This document shows positions 36,901 through 44,713 of a stretch of DNA of 56,270 nucleotides, piece after piece. Where the stretch lies: positions 1-56,270 of the forward strand of contig JAJDEH010000379.1 of NCBI GenBank assembly GCA_029259935.1. The letters are read 5' to 3'. This stretch comes from Planctomycetota bacterium. Lineage in GTDB: Bacteria > Planctomycetota > Planctomycetia > Pirellulales > Pirellulaceae. The stretch's first letter is position 1, and each line of letters begins with the position of its first letter. The translations under genes and the position numbers were made by a program. The notes under the pieces were generated by a model. That model was not told the DNA's origin, made no database searches, and saw only the letters and a list, made by a program, of their open reading frames with translations.

Positions 36901-37144
36901 CCAACCGGGTGCCACGCCTCAACAACCGGGCGGTTCGGGGCAACAGCAGCAAGCAACTCAACAGGCGCTCGATGCAGCTCGGCGATTTGAGATGTTTCGC
37001 AGCCTACAACAGCGCGGAGGCGGCCAAGGCCGCGGCGCAAGCCCCTTTGGTCAAGGACGCGGGGGTCCCGGTGGATCGACGCAAGGTCGCGGCGGAAGCC
37101 CGTTTGGAAGGGCTCCCGGCGGTCGAAGCCGTGGCGGACGGTAG
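33983..37144 (+). CDS. Secretin_N-repeat protein without a pore domain
   Basis: A 1053-residue exported protein (signal peptide about 1-28, cut near VWAQ). An N0/STN-like domain (about 50-140) is followed by at least five secretin_N-like alpha/beta repeats (recognisable as ILIQETGGNLRMIRAVIKAV, LVVRGSAAEIAQIKQLVDKM, VIVQANAADLDLIEQLLDVV and LVVTGPDHLYKKVLDLVDQL), separated by disordered Pro/Arg/Glu-rich (about 500-660) and Gly-rich (about 730-780) linkers. No C-terminal secretin beta-barrel is seen; the chain ends in a Gln/Gly/Arg-rich tail. It could be a periplasmic scaffold derived from a secretin or need a separate pore. It might supply secretin-like function to the Tad system, but it is far from that locus. 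Confidence 0.75.
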   Translation: MFANTLSRRVLAALCFLAMLSGVPVWAQEPSAAPAADEAAKASEDAATANEDQEAPKDDEAELGQLRFNFQFSAWKPVLEWFAEQADLSLQMDDPPPGTFNYTDNTRSYSVRESLDLINGVLQFRGYTLVRNKQMLLLINVADDGLPQSIIETVTPEALDERGKYEQLKCLFPLGVMTAEQAEAEIRPLVPDPNGMKILPASGQILIQETGGNLRMIRAVIKAVQESAGSRSNAVQMQELNFTTPEEVMAIARPLLGIEEEEMSTEDGSLNVAYEPFGLRIFFSGKPEMIQRFQQILEKIDVDPKVKPGEAPEPLQLITHSVRGGDPQTVLDVLRTLFAGQDGVRLAKDETTGSIIAMARTSQHATIKATIEQMERDAVDFEVIQLNRYDPQSMVLMLNKLLGKENAEGAGTGPTFDGDATAMQLVVRGSAAEIAQIKQLVDKMDPAYDPEGDGVRPTSVLIPLAGGQARDILDLAQLMWPTSGRENKIREVLPKDSRRGLEERETRPRDPAPVRRRPTDEPVDPEPATEQGTTQPDPNPEKEARRSDRRPSFQLAGNRTIRVDRSQQPKRRSSVVFVDRAARDKARRSVRQAPQPVGRPVEALAVFQPAPAERKAVEENKNAKDGKTGANVPADSTPPKKEVAGDPEPKETGETADGDSKASDTVTGAEIVVNVLPQGILITSDDLAALDEYEDLIRSLMSGNVLPSKPTIFYLKNAKAPEAAALLQQILGLSSGGGGGGGGGIGGLVGDMASNLVGGVGGDLLGGLLGGGGGGSSSSSLETTGTVRITPDVRLNAVIVQANAADLDLIEQLLDVVDQESPPQEPDTAGRTYIIPIYYMDANQMAGTVRSAFPENIVGASGSSQQRQPSPQDLLRAFAGRGRGGGGNQQTAEPRKMTLGVDARSNSLVVTGPDHLYKKVLDLVDQLDVDGLNPSETVSVITLKGNLNPEMLKNALGSILGTNVQANTNSSSTQPGATPQQPGGSGQQQQATQQALDAARRFEMFRSLQQRGGGQGRGASPFGQGRGGPGGSTQGRGGSPFGRAPGGRSRGGR

Positions 37145-37204
37145 TTCGCTTGGTCCCGGCGGCATGGACGAGCCTCACGGAAAAGCAAAAGCCGGCGAAC
37201 ACCC

Positions 37205-38116
37205 TTATCCAGGGCCGATTCTCCGCGCGGTTCGCGCATTCAATCGCTTGACCGACTCTTCCCGCAAATCAAGTTTTTCGGACTGCAGCGATTCGTCCAG
37301 CGGCCCTTTGTCTTCGACAAACCGCAGCAGATTCGCGATCTTTCGTTTGGCTCCCGGTTCGCCCGGCGATTCCTCACCAATGGGGCTGCCCCATACGACC
37401 TGGGCTCGCTCTTTTGTGGACAGTTCATACGAAATCTGTTTGCTGCTGAGGGGCATGATCGCCAGAATTCGATAGAGGGCCGGTTTCCGCCATTGATCGC
37501 CCCAGGCCGCGGCGATCCGGGCTCCGTGGCATACTCGGTCGTCGTCCCATCGCGCACCGACCAAGCCATAGGGCCTAATGCTGGGAACGGAAACTCGCAA
37601 ATAGTTCCGCGCGTCGTTCGGCGAAAAATCGGCGGTCGGCAAGATCGTGCCTTCCGCGTCCACGGGAATCAGCCCGCGGCGGCCTTCGCTGAAAACTTCG
37701 ACCATGGCCACCGGTCGGCGATAGGCGAGCTGGATGCGGACTCGGCCGTGTGATTTGCGAACTTGTTCAACTTCGGCGACCCAAGAATGAACCGCGAACG
37801 CATCGGCGACGTCGGTAACCAAATTCTTGTCGCGCAGCGAAAGCGATCCCAGGCTGCCGTCGCGAAACACTTCGGCCTTGAGGTCGGTTTGAATCCACTT
37901 CGGCGTTGGTGTGATATCGACTTTGTCGACGGTCAATTCAAAGCGCGGATTCGCGGTCAGTCGGTCGCCAAACTGAGCCCATAAAGAGATCAGGCCGACC
38001 GCAAAACAAACCGCCAGCACGCCAATCGATACGGACGTTCTCTGCAGAAGCGCCAACAATGGTTGCACGGGCCCCGTCACTTTCGCCAGAGTACTGTCGT
38101 CGTCCACCCTTTTCAT
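37205..38116 (-). CDS. ftsQ: FtsQ-like cell-division protein
   Basis: A 303-residue protein with a short cytoplasmic N-terminus, one membrane helix (about 32-52, VSIGVLAVCFAVGLISLWAQ) and an exported part with a POTRA-like segment (FELTVDKVDITPTPKWIQTD, residues about 62-130) and a beta domain, the FtsQ/DivIB layout. The start at 38116 has AAGGAGG upstream. It lies 41 nt after murB, the order of the classic division and cell wall cluster (murC-murB-ddl-ftsQ). No ftsA or ftsZ follows here. Identification rests on layout and context more than on sharp motifs. Confidence 0.65.
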   Translation of the reverse strand: MKRVDDDSTLAKVTGPVQPLLALLQRTSVSIGVLAVCFAVGLISLWAQFGDRLTANPRFELTVDKVDITPTPKWIQTDLKAEVFRDGSLGSLSLRDKNLVTDVADAFAVHSWVAEVEQVRKSHGRVRIQLAYRRPVAMVEVFSEGRRGLIPVDAEGTILPTADFSPNDARNYLRVSVPSIRPYGLVGARWDDDRVCHGARIAAAWGDQWRKPALYRILAIMPLSSKQISYELSTKERAQVVWGSPIGEESPGEPGAKRKIANLLRFVEDKGPLDESLQSEKLDLREESVKRLNARTARRIGPG

Positions 38117-38157
38117 GACATCCTCCTTGATGTTTCCGTTTGAAAGTAACGCGGGGC

Positions 38158-39036
38158 CTACCAAACTTCCAATTGTGTTTGCAATTCCACGCCCAGTCGT
38201 TCGGCGACTTGTGTTTTGATGAGGTCGATCAAGCGTAGTAGGTCCGCCGAAGTGGCCTCCGGGCCCGCGACCAGAAAATTCGCGTCACGGTCGCTCACTT
38301 CCGCTCCACCGACACGAGTGCCTTTCAAATTCGCTTGTTCAATCAAATCCGTGGGGCGCATTCCACCACAGTCTTTAAAGATCGTGCCGCAGTTAGGGTT
38401 GCCCATCGGCTGGTGAGATCGTTTGACGATCCACGTCTTTTGCATTCGTTCGGTCAGCGACCGCGGGTCGTCTTCTTCCAGTTCAAATGCGGCCTTCAGG
38501 ATGGCCAATTCGTCCAGGCTGCTTTGGCGATAGGCGAAATGTAAATCCTCGGCGGTTCGCTCCAGGATCTCACCCGTTCGCGTCACGACGGTTGCCGCGC
38601 GCGTGCAATGCCCGATGTCTCCGCTTTGCGTGCCCGCGTTTCCGTGCAGCGCTCCGCCCACGGTTCCAGGAATGCCAACCAGGTGTTCCAATCCCGCCAG
38701 CCCCTCGCGGACCGCCGTGGAAACGGCATGGCCTAGCGTTGCACCGCCCCCGGCGGTTAGCCTCCGCCCCTTGACGGAAATGTCGCCGAACGCCGGCGCG
38801 GAAAGCCGGATCACGAGTCCCGAGACGCCTTCTTCTCGAACTAGCAAATTGGATCCGCCTCCCAACAATCGAATGGAACACTCCTGCTCGCGAAATCGCT
38901 TGATCAAGGCGGCCAATTCCTCGACGGTGGTCGGTTCAGCGAAGTATTCCGCCGGGCCGCCCAGCCGAAACCAGGTATAGCCGGCCAGCGGTTCGCTTTC
39001 GCGAATGATATGCTCGAAACCATCTGCCAAATTCAT
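38158..39036 (-). CDS. murB: UDP-N-acetylenolpyruvoylglucosamine reductase
   Basis: A 292-residue FAD enzyme that reduces UDP-GlcNAc-enolpyruvate to UDP-MurNAc with NADPH in peptidoglycan synthesis. The FAD-binding part shows YTWFRLGGPAEYF and LLGGGSNLLV, and GIPGTVGGALHGNAG is the pyrophosphate-binding signature. The acid/base residue, Ser in the GSxF motif of known MurB proteins, is Thr here (NCGTIFKD). The final Glu lies in the last residues (LQTQLEVW). The size and the short C-terminal domain fit the type II group. First gene of a murB-ftsQ pair. Confidence 0.93.
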   Translation of the reverse strand: MNLADGFEHIIRESEPLAGYTWFRLGGPAEYFAEPTTVEELAALIKRFREQECSIRLLGGGSNLLVREEGVSGLVIRLSAPAFGDISVKGRRLTAGGGATLGHAVSTAVREGLAGLEHLVGIPGTVGGALHGNAGTQSGDIGHCTRAATVVTRTGEILERTAEDLHFAYRQSSLDELAILKAAFELEEDDPRSLTERMQKTWIVKRSHQPMGNPNCGTIFKDCGGMRPTDLIEQANLKGTRVGGAEVSDRDANFLVAGPEATSADLLRLIDLIKTQVAERLGVELQTQLEVW

Positions 39037-39252
39037 TCAGCCAGTCCTTCGTCTATAGCCACTGTTTGTGTCTATCGGCATTTTGCCGACTGCCGCAATA
39101 TCCGTCTACCGACGTCAGCACATTAGCCCGTGCCCGCCCGACCCGAATATTCAGCACTAGCGGAGAATTATCCGCAATCGACATCAATTCGTCGTCAACG
39201 ACTCTCGCGATTTCGGCGGCAAAGTGCCACAATAAGTTCAGGTGCTGTTGCC

Positions 39253-42200
39253 ATGGGGGCGAAGCCGTTGCTTCCGACTAGCCCCACGGGTGGTGGGCAG
39301 GACCACGGAGACTGGCACTATTCTTCCAGTCAAGACGAGTCACGTCCCACAGGTCATCGAGTGTTTCAGGTCACCTTACCACCAGATCGAGTTCTCCGGG
39401 AAGACGGGAGCAAGGACGCTGGCTGGTGGCACGCCGTCGAGGATGACGACCGGATTGCCTGCGATCTATGCCCGCGCGACTGTCGGCTGAAACCGGGCGA
39501 CCGGGGGTTCTGCTTCGTTCGCGAAAATCGCGACGGCCAAATGATACTCAGCACTTACGGACGTAGTACCGGTTTTTGTATCGATCCCATCGAAAAGAAA
39601 CCGCTGAATCATTTTTATCCCGGCACCAGCGTGCTGTCATTCGGCACGGCGGGCTGTAACTTGGGATGCAAGTTCTGTCAAAACTGGGATATTTCCAAAT
39701 CGCGCGAGGTCGAGCGGCTGAGCGAACTGGCCACGCCCGAGGCGATCGCCCAAGCGGCCCAGAAAACGGGCTGCCACAGCGTGGCGTTTACTTACAACGA
39801 CCCCGTGATTTGGGCTGAATACGCCATCGACGTGGCGGCCGCTTGCCACGAGCTGAATATCAAGACCGTGGCGGTCACCGCGGGTTACATTACGGATGTC
39901 GCGAGAGCGCCTTTTTTCCAAACCATGGACGCCGCCAATGTGGACTTAAAGGCGTTCACCGAGGACTTCTACTACCGGCTGACGATGTCGCATCTCGAGC
40001 CCGTGCTTGAATCGCTGCGTTGGCTGAAACACGAAAGCGATGTCTGGTTCGAGATTACCAACTTGATCATCCCCCGATCCAACGACTCGACGGACGAACT
40101 TCAGCGCATGTGCGACTGGGTGTTGGAAAACGTGGGAGACGAAGTGCCGATTCATTTCACCGCCTTTCATCCCGATTTCCGCATGCAGGATGTGCCGCGC
40201 ACGCCTCACGAAACGTTGCTGGCCGCCCACGACATCGCCCGCCGCAAAGGAATCAAGTATGTTTACACGGGGAATGTTCACGACGTAGCCCATCAGAGTA
40301 CCTATTGTGGACATTGTGGCGAACTGCTCATCGAAAGGGACTGGCATCAGCTTGGCGCCTATCACCTGAACGGCAGTTGCTGCGGCCATTGTGGCGGCGA
40401 AATTGCTGGTCGGTTTGATGCGCAACCCGGCAGTTGGGGACGCCGGCGTTTGCCGGTCAATATCTCTCAGTATTCACAGCCAATTCAAATTCAGTCAACG
40501 AGTGCCAGTACTAACACCGCCAACATCAATACCATGAATACATCTTCCGCGGTGACACCGACCGAACAGATATCGCAAATTGGTTCTTCGCAACAAACCG
40601 TAATCCACCGCGCCGCTTGCGAGATGATGGCCGCCGAGATTGCCGGTCGAGCGCCGAGCCTTCCCGATCCGACGCTGGACGGCACCGCCCAAGTCGACGT
40701 GATGGGAGCCTTTGTCACGGCGAAACGAGAGGGCCGGTTGCGCGGCTGCTGCGGGGCCTTGGGGCAAATCCTTCCCTTGATCGATGCCCTGCAATCCGCC
40801 GCGGCGCGAACCGCAACCCAAGACGTGCGTTTGCCGCCGATTTCGCCCACTGAACTGGCGCACCTAGAAATTGGCGTCACACTGCTGCACTCGTTTGTTC
40901 CCGTGAAGGCTGTCGGCAAGCAGCGAATCGCAGCGGTGGAAATCGGCCGTCATGGCCTGCAGATCGAGCGGGGTGGTAACCGTGGTCTGCTGTTGCCAAG
41001 CGTGGCCACGGAAAATGGATGGGATGCGGAGGAATTCTTGCGACAAGTTTCCCGCAAGGCGGGACTGCCGGTAACGGCATGGGAAGATGAGCAGGCACGT
41101 TTGGTCACCTTCGAAGGCTTGTATTTTTCCGCTCCCTTCGATTCACACGTCTTGCAATCCGTAAACGGGGCTCCGGCGATTTTGCCCGCGAGCGAACTAG
41201 AACTTCTCCGCCAGCATGTGCGGACGAACATCATGGCACTCGTTCAAGGCGCGACGCCCAACTACTACATGAGTGGAGTTTCGGATGGTACGGTTGCCGG
41301 CATTGCCATTAGCATGGCATTGCCGAGCGCCGCCGAACCGTTATACGTCAGCCAAACTTCGATGCGGCCCGGCATTCCTCTGCAGTCGTCTTTGTTCACG
41401 CTGTGCGAAGCCGCCGCCGGACTGCTTCAGAAAAAAGTCACGGCAATCGGCAACTTATCCGAATTGCGGGTCGGTGTGACCGTCCTTCACGACCCGGCCA
41501 TGCATGGAACTGTCCAACATCCCGACTTGCGCGGGTTCGCCGCCGGCCAACGCGCGATGATGGTGGTCGACCGGGGCAAGACGGCGTGGTCTTTTTACCC
41601 CGACCAGCCGGCGGAAGAGTTGCTGAAACATGTCATTGATCAAACTAAGGTGTCGTCGCCGCAATCGGCGGGCGTTTTTAGTTTCGCGGTCACTTCCACC
41701 GACCCTTCGATTACCATCAGCAGCGTACCTCTACCGCTGGCCGGACAAGAGCTGCGTCCGGCCGCCGTGGCTGGCACTTTCTATCCGGCCGATCCTCAAG
41801 AACTTACCGGTCTCGTCGACGAATTGCTGCGGAATGACGAGCCGGTAACTCAAGAAGAGTGGCCCGCTGTAATGGTTCCACACGCCGGCTTGAAATATTC
41901 CGGTAGGATCGCGGCGGAAGTGCTGCGGCGCATTCGATTTCCAGACACGGTGATTGTGATTGGGCCCAAGCATACTCGTTACGGTGTGGAATGGTCGGTG
42001 GCTCCTCATGAAAAATGGAGCATCCCCGGTGCCACGGTCGCTTCCGATCCGGCGTTGGCGGCGGAATTGGCCGAGGCCATCCCGGGACTGCAGTTGGATG
42101 CCGCGGCGCACCACCAAGAACATGCCATCGAAGTCGAATTGCCGCTAATTCATCATTTGGCACCTCAAGCTCGCGTGGTGGGCATCGCCATCGGCGGCGG

Positions 42201-42561
42201 CGACTTGGAACGCTGCCGGCAGTTCGCAACGGGACTGGCCCAAGTCTTGCGCCGCCGAGATCCGCGGCCTTTGATCGTGATTTCCAGCGATATGAACCAC
42301 TTTGCGACCGACGCGGAAAACCGGCGTCTCGACGAAATGGCGCTGGGCGCTCTCGATCGATTGGATCCCGCCGAACTGTATCGGACGGTGACCGAAAATC
42401 AAATTAGTATGTGCGGCGTGTTGCCCGCGGTGATCACGTTGGAAACAATGCTTCAGTTGAACTCACTCAGCACCGCCCAGCGCGTCGCCTACGGCACCAG
42501 CGCGGATGTGACGGGCGAAAAGAGCCGAGTCGTTGGTTACGCAGGAATGCTCTTCGGTTAA
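39253..42561 (+). CDS. AmmeMemoRadiSam triple fusion: radical SAM - AMMECR1 (- AMMECR1-like) - MEMO
   Basis: A 1102-residue protein carrying all modules of the AmmeMemoRadiSam system. (1) Radical SAM enzyme (about 40-400): a front Cys cluster C70/C73/C77, the [4Fe-4S] motif C135xxxC139xxC142 in GTAGCNLGCKFCQNWD, and a C-terminal CGHCGE...CCGHCGG zinc-ribbon-like pair. (2) AMMECR1 domain (about 450-626) with the hallmark RGCCG (497-501). (3) Residues about 643-820 look like a second, degenerate AMMECR1 copy (LRVGVTVLH matches LEIGVTLLH of the first; RGCxG is lost). (4) MEMO domain (about 834-1102) with metal ligand candidates in VPHAGL, GPKHTR, SSDMNH and MCGVLP. The system's reaction is unknown. 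A 215-bp gap separates it from murB; the ATG at 39253 is chosen, but an in-frame GTG at 39130 cannot be excluded. Only 11 nt precede the secA-like gene. Confidence 0.92.
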   Translation: MGAKPLLPTSPTGGGQDHGDWHYSSSQDESRPTGHRVFQVTLPPDRVLREDGSKDAGWWHAVEDDDRIACDLCPRDCRLKPGDRGFCFVRENRDGQMILSTYGRSTGFCIDPIEKKPLNHFYPGTSVLSFGTAGCNLGCKFCQNWDISKSREVERLSELATPEAIAQAAQKTGCHSVAFTYNDPVIWAEYAIDVAAACHELNIKTVAVTAGYITDVARAPFFQTMDAANVDLKAFTEDFYYRLTMSHLEPVLESLRWLKHESDVWFEITNLIIPRSNDSTDELQRMCDWVLENVGDEVPIHFTAFHPDFRMQDVPRTPHETLLAAHDIARRKGIKYVYTGNVHDVAHQSTYCGHCGELLIERDWHQLGAYHLNGSCCGHCGGEIAGRFDAQPGSWGRRRLPVNISQYSQPIQIQSTSASTNTANINTMNTSSAVTPTEQISQIGSSQQTVIHRAACEMMAAEIAGRAPSLPDPTLDGTAQVDVMGAFVTAKREGRLRGCCGALGQILPLIDALQSAAARTATQDVRLPPISPTELAHLEIGVTLLHSFVPVKAVGKQRIAAVEIGRHGLQIERGGNRGLLLPSVATENGWDAEEFLRQVSRKAGLPVTAWEDEQARLVTFEGLYFSAPFDSHVLQSVNGAPAILPASELELLRQHVRTNIMALVQGATPNYYMSGVSDGTVAGIAISMALPSAAEPLYVSQTSMRPGIPLQSSLFTLCEAAAGLLQKKVTAIGNLSELRVGVTVLHDPAMHGTVQHPDLRGFAAGQRAMMVVDRGKTAWSFYPDQPAEELLKHVIDQTKVSSPQSAGVFSFAVTSTDPSITISSVPLPLAGQELRPAAVAGTFYPADPQELTGLVDELLRNDEPVTQEEWPAVMVPHAGLKYSGRIAAEVLRRIRFPDTVIVIGPKHTRYGVEWSVAPHEKWSIPGATVASDPALAAELAEAIPGLQLDAAAHHQEHAIEVELPLIHHLAPQARVVGIAIGGGDLERCRQFATGLAQVLRRRDPRPLIVISSDMNHFATDAENRRLDEMALGALDRLDPAELYRTVTENQISMCGVLPAVITLETMLQLNSLSTAQRVAYGTSADVTGEKSRVVGYAGMLFG

Positions 42562-42572
42562 ATCAGTTCAAA

Positions 42573-44660
42573 ATGCTAGGCACTCCCTCTAGTTCACGCC
42601 GGTTTGGCGGTTTGCGGAACGTCCTGTTTGGCGGCAGGGCGGGACGTCGGCTGGCGCGCTGGTCGCGGCAATTGGCGAAGATCGCATCGCACGAAAGCGA
42701 ATTCAAAGCGCTAAGCGATGACGATCTGCGAAAACATAGCTTGTCGCTGCGCTACGAAGCCAAAAGCGGAGTTCCCTTGGCCAAGCTGCTTGCGCCCGCC
42801 TTCGCGCTGGCCCGTGAGGCTGGTTGGCGGACGCTCAAGATGCGGCATTTCGACGTCCAGGCCATTGGCGGGATCTCGCTGTTCAACGAGTCGATCGCCG
42901 AAATGGCGACCGGTGAAGGAAAGACGCTGACCGCCACGTTGCCGCTGTACCTCTACGCCTTGGTGGGCAAGGGCGCGCACCTCGCCACGGTGAACGACTA
43001 CCTGGCCAAGCGGGACGCCGAATGGATGTCGCCCCTGTACGAAATGTTGGGCATGACCGTCGGCATCATCGAATCGGACACCACCCGCGAAGACCGCTGG
43101 AAAGCCTACTCGAGCGACATTACTTACGGCACCGGCAAAGAATTTGGTTTTGACTTCCTCCGAGATCAATTGCTGCTGCGCCAACTGGGCGATGAAGAAA
43201 AAGCGGGCATTCGCAAATCGGCGTCGACCGATATTTCCAAAGAGCCGATCGCGGGCGAGCCGTTTTTCGTGTTGATTGACGAAGCGGATAGCGTCCTCAT
43301 CGACGAGGCCCGCACGCCGTTGATCATCGGTGCCTTCGACGAAAGGCGACGCGAGCAACTGGCTGCCTGCTATCAATGGGCCGCCGTCGCGGTCGGCCAA
43401 TACAAAGAGGTCACGCATTACAAGTACGACCACGAGAAGAAGAAGGTCGAACTGAATGGCTCCGGCCGCGAACTGATGCGAACCATCCCCACGCCGAAGA
43501 TCATGAACGCGGTCGGGTTGCTGGAACTGTACGAATTCACGGAACGAGCCATCAAGGTCCAGCGTGACTTCCGGCTCGATCGGGAATATGTAGTCCGCGA
43601 TGGCGAAATCGTCATTGTCGACGAGTTCACCGGCCGCTTGGCGGAAGGCCGCAAGTGGCGCGACGGCATTCATCAGGCGATCGAAGCCAAGGAGAAGGTC
43701 GAGGTCACGGTCGGCACCGGGCAGGCCGCGCGGATCACGGTCCAGGATCTCTTCATGCGATACGAACACATGGCGGGCATGACCGGAACCGCGACGACCT
43801 CGGCCCGTGAGTTCAAGAAGGTTTATAAACACACGGTCGTTCCGATTCCCACCAATCGGCCGATTATCAGAAAGCGGCTGCCCGAGCGCGTGTTCGCCAA
43901 AAGCGACGACAAGTGGCTGGCCATCGTCCAGGAGGTCAAGGAGATCCACGAACAGGGCCGCCCCGTGCTGATCGGAACGAAGTCCATCGACCGTTCTCAA
44001 TATTTGTCGAAATTGCTTATCGAAGCTGGCATTCAAAAACACGCTGTTCTGAACGCCCATCAAGTGGCGGAAGAAGCCATGATTGTGGCTCAAGCGGGCC
44101 GTGTCGGCGCGGTTACGATCGCCACGAACATGGCCGGCCGCGGAACCGACATCATCCTCGGCGGTAACTCGGAAACGCTGGCGCTCATGGTTCTGCAACG
44201 ACAAGGCTATCAATCCCGTCTGCAGGTTCCCAGAGAGCTATGGGAAGAAACGGTCCAGCGGATTGAAGAGCATGAGAAGATGGAGCAACAAGGCGCTTCG
44301 GTTCGCGAAAATGGCGGCTTGCACGTCATCTGCAGCGAGCTGCACGATTCACTGCGCGTCGACAGGCAACTGATGGGCCGCAGCGGCCGCCAAGGCGATC
44401 CCGGTACCGTGCGTCAATATCTTGCGTTGGAAGACGATATTATTAGGAGTGGTTTTGGCCCCAAGCGGGCGAAACGTATTCGTGCGCGAAACGGCAAAGG
44501 CGAACTGGGGCAAACCACGGCCAAGCTGTTGCAAACGGCCCAACATCGGGTGGAACGAGAGCACTTGCGGCAGCGAATTTTGCTCAACTACCACGAGCAG
44601 CAACGTAAGAAGATGTTCACCGCCATGGGGCAAAATCCCTATCTGGACGTTCCGCAATAG
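42573..44660 (+). CDS. Short SecA paralogue (SecA2-like preprotein translocase ATPase)
   Basis: A 695-residue SecA-family motor. The motifs are intact: MATGEGKT (Walker A), the preprotein-binding domain, LIDEADSVLIDEARTPLII (Walker B and linker), AGMTGTA, TNMAGRGTDI and GRSGRQGDPG. After the helical scaffold start (LLNYHEQQRKKMF) it ends, so the usual helical wing end, C-terminal linker and zinc-binding tail are absent; ordinary SecA is about 800-1000 residues. This suggests an accessory SecA with another housekeeping SecA elsewhere. It starts 11 nt after the AmmeMemoRadiSam gene and probably shares its mRNA. An earlier in-frame start at 42411 lies inside that gene and is rejected. Confidence 0.88.
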   Translation: MLGTPSSSRRFGGLRNVLFGGRAGRRLARWSRQLAKIASHESEFKALSDDDLRKHSLSLRYEAKSGVPLAKLLAPAFALAREAGWRTLKMRHFDVQAIGGISLFNESIAEMATGEGKTLTATLPLYLYALVGKGAHLATVNDYLAKRDAEWMSPLYEMLGMTVGIIESDTTREDRWKAYSSDITYGTGKEFGFDFLRDQLLLRQLGDEEKAGIRKSASTDISKEPIAGEPFFVLIDEADSVLIDEARTPLIIGAFDERRREQLAACYQWAAVAVGQYKEVTHYKYDHEKKKVELNGSGRELMRTIPTPKIMNAVGLLELYEFTERAIKVQRDFRLDREYVVRDGEIVIVDEFTGRLAEGRKWRDGIHQAIEAKEKVEVTVGTGQAARITVQDLFMRYEHMAGMTGTATTSAREFKKVYKHTVVPIPTNRPIIRKRLPERVFAKSDDKWLAIVQEVKEIHEQGRPVLIGTKSIDRSQYLSKLLIEAGIQKHAVLNAHQVAEEAMIVAQAGRVGAVTIATNMAGRGTDIILGGNSETLALMVLQRQGYQSRLQVPRELWEETVQRIEEHEKMEQQGASVRENGGLHVICSELHDSLRVDRQLMGRSGRQGDPGTVRQYLALEDDIIRSGFGPKRAKRIRARNGKGELGQTTAKLLQTAQHRVEREHLRQRILLNYHEQQRKKMFTAMGQNPYLDVPQ

Positions 44661-44663
44661 TCG

Positions 44664-44682
44664 TTGATCGCTCCGCGATCAA
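44664..44682. terminator. Short hairpin between convergent genes
   Basis: TTGATCGC-TCC-GCGATCAA, an 8-bp stem with a 3-nt loop, starts 4 nt after the secA-like stop and 31 nt before the end of the opposing gene. There is no long T-run on either side, so termination activity is uncertain. Confidence 0.4.
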
Positions 44683-44713
44683 AACGCCTGGCTCGCCCAA
44701 CCGCGACGATCCG

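Noticed and set aside
42711..44213. A 500-codon open frame antisense to the secA-like gene
   Set aside because: The sense frame has all SecA motifs; the long antisense frame is a by-product of codon bias and has no recognisable domain.
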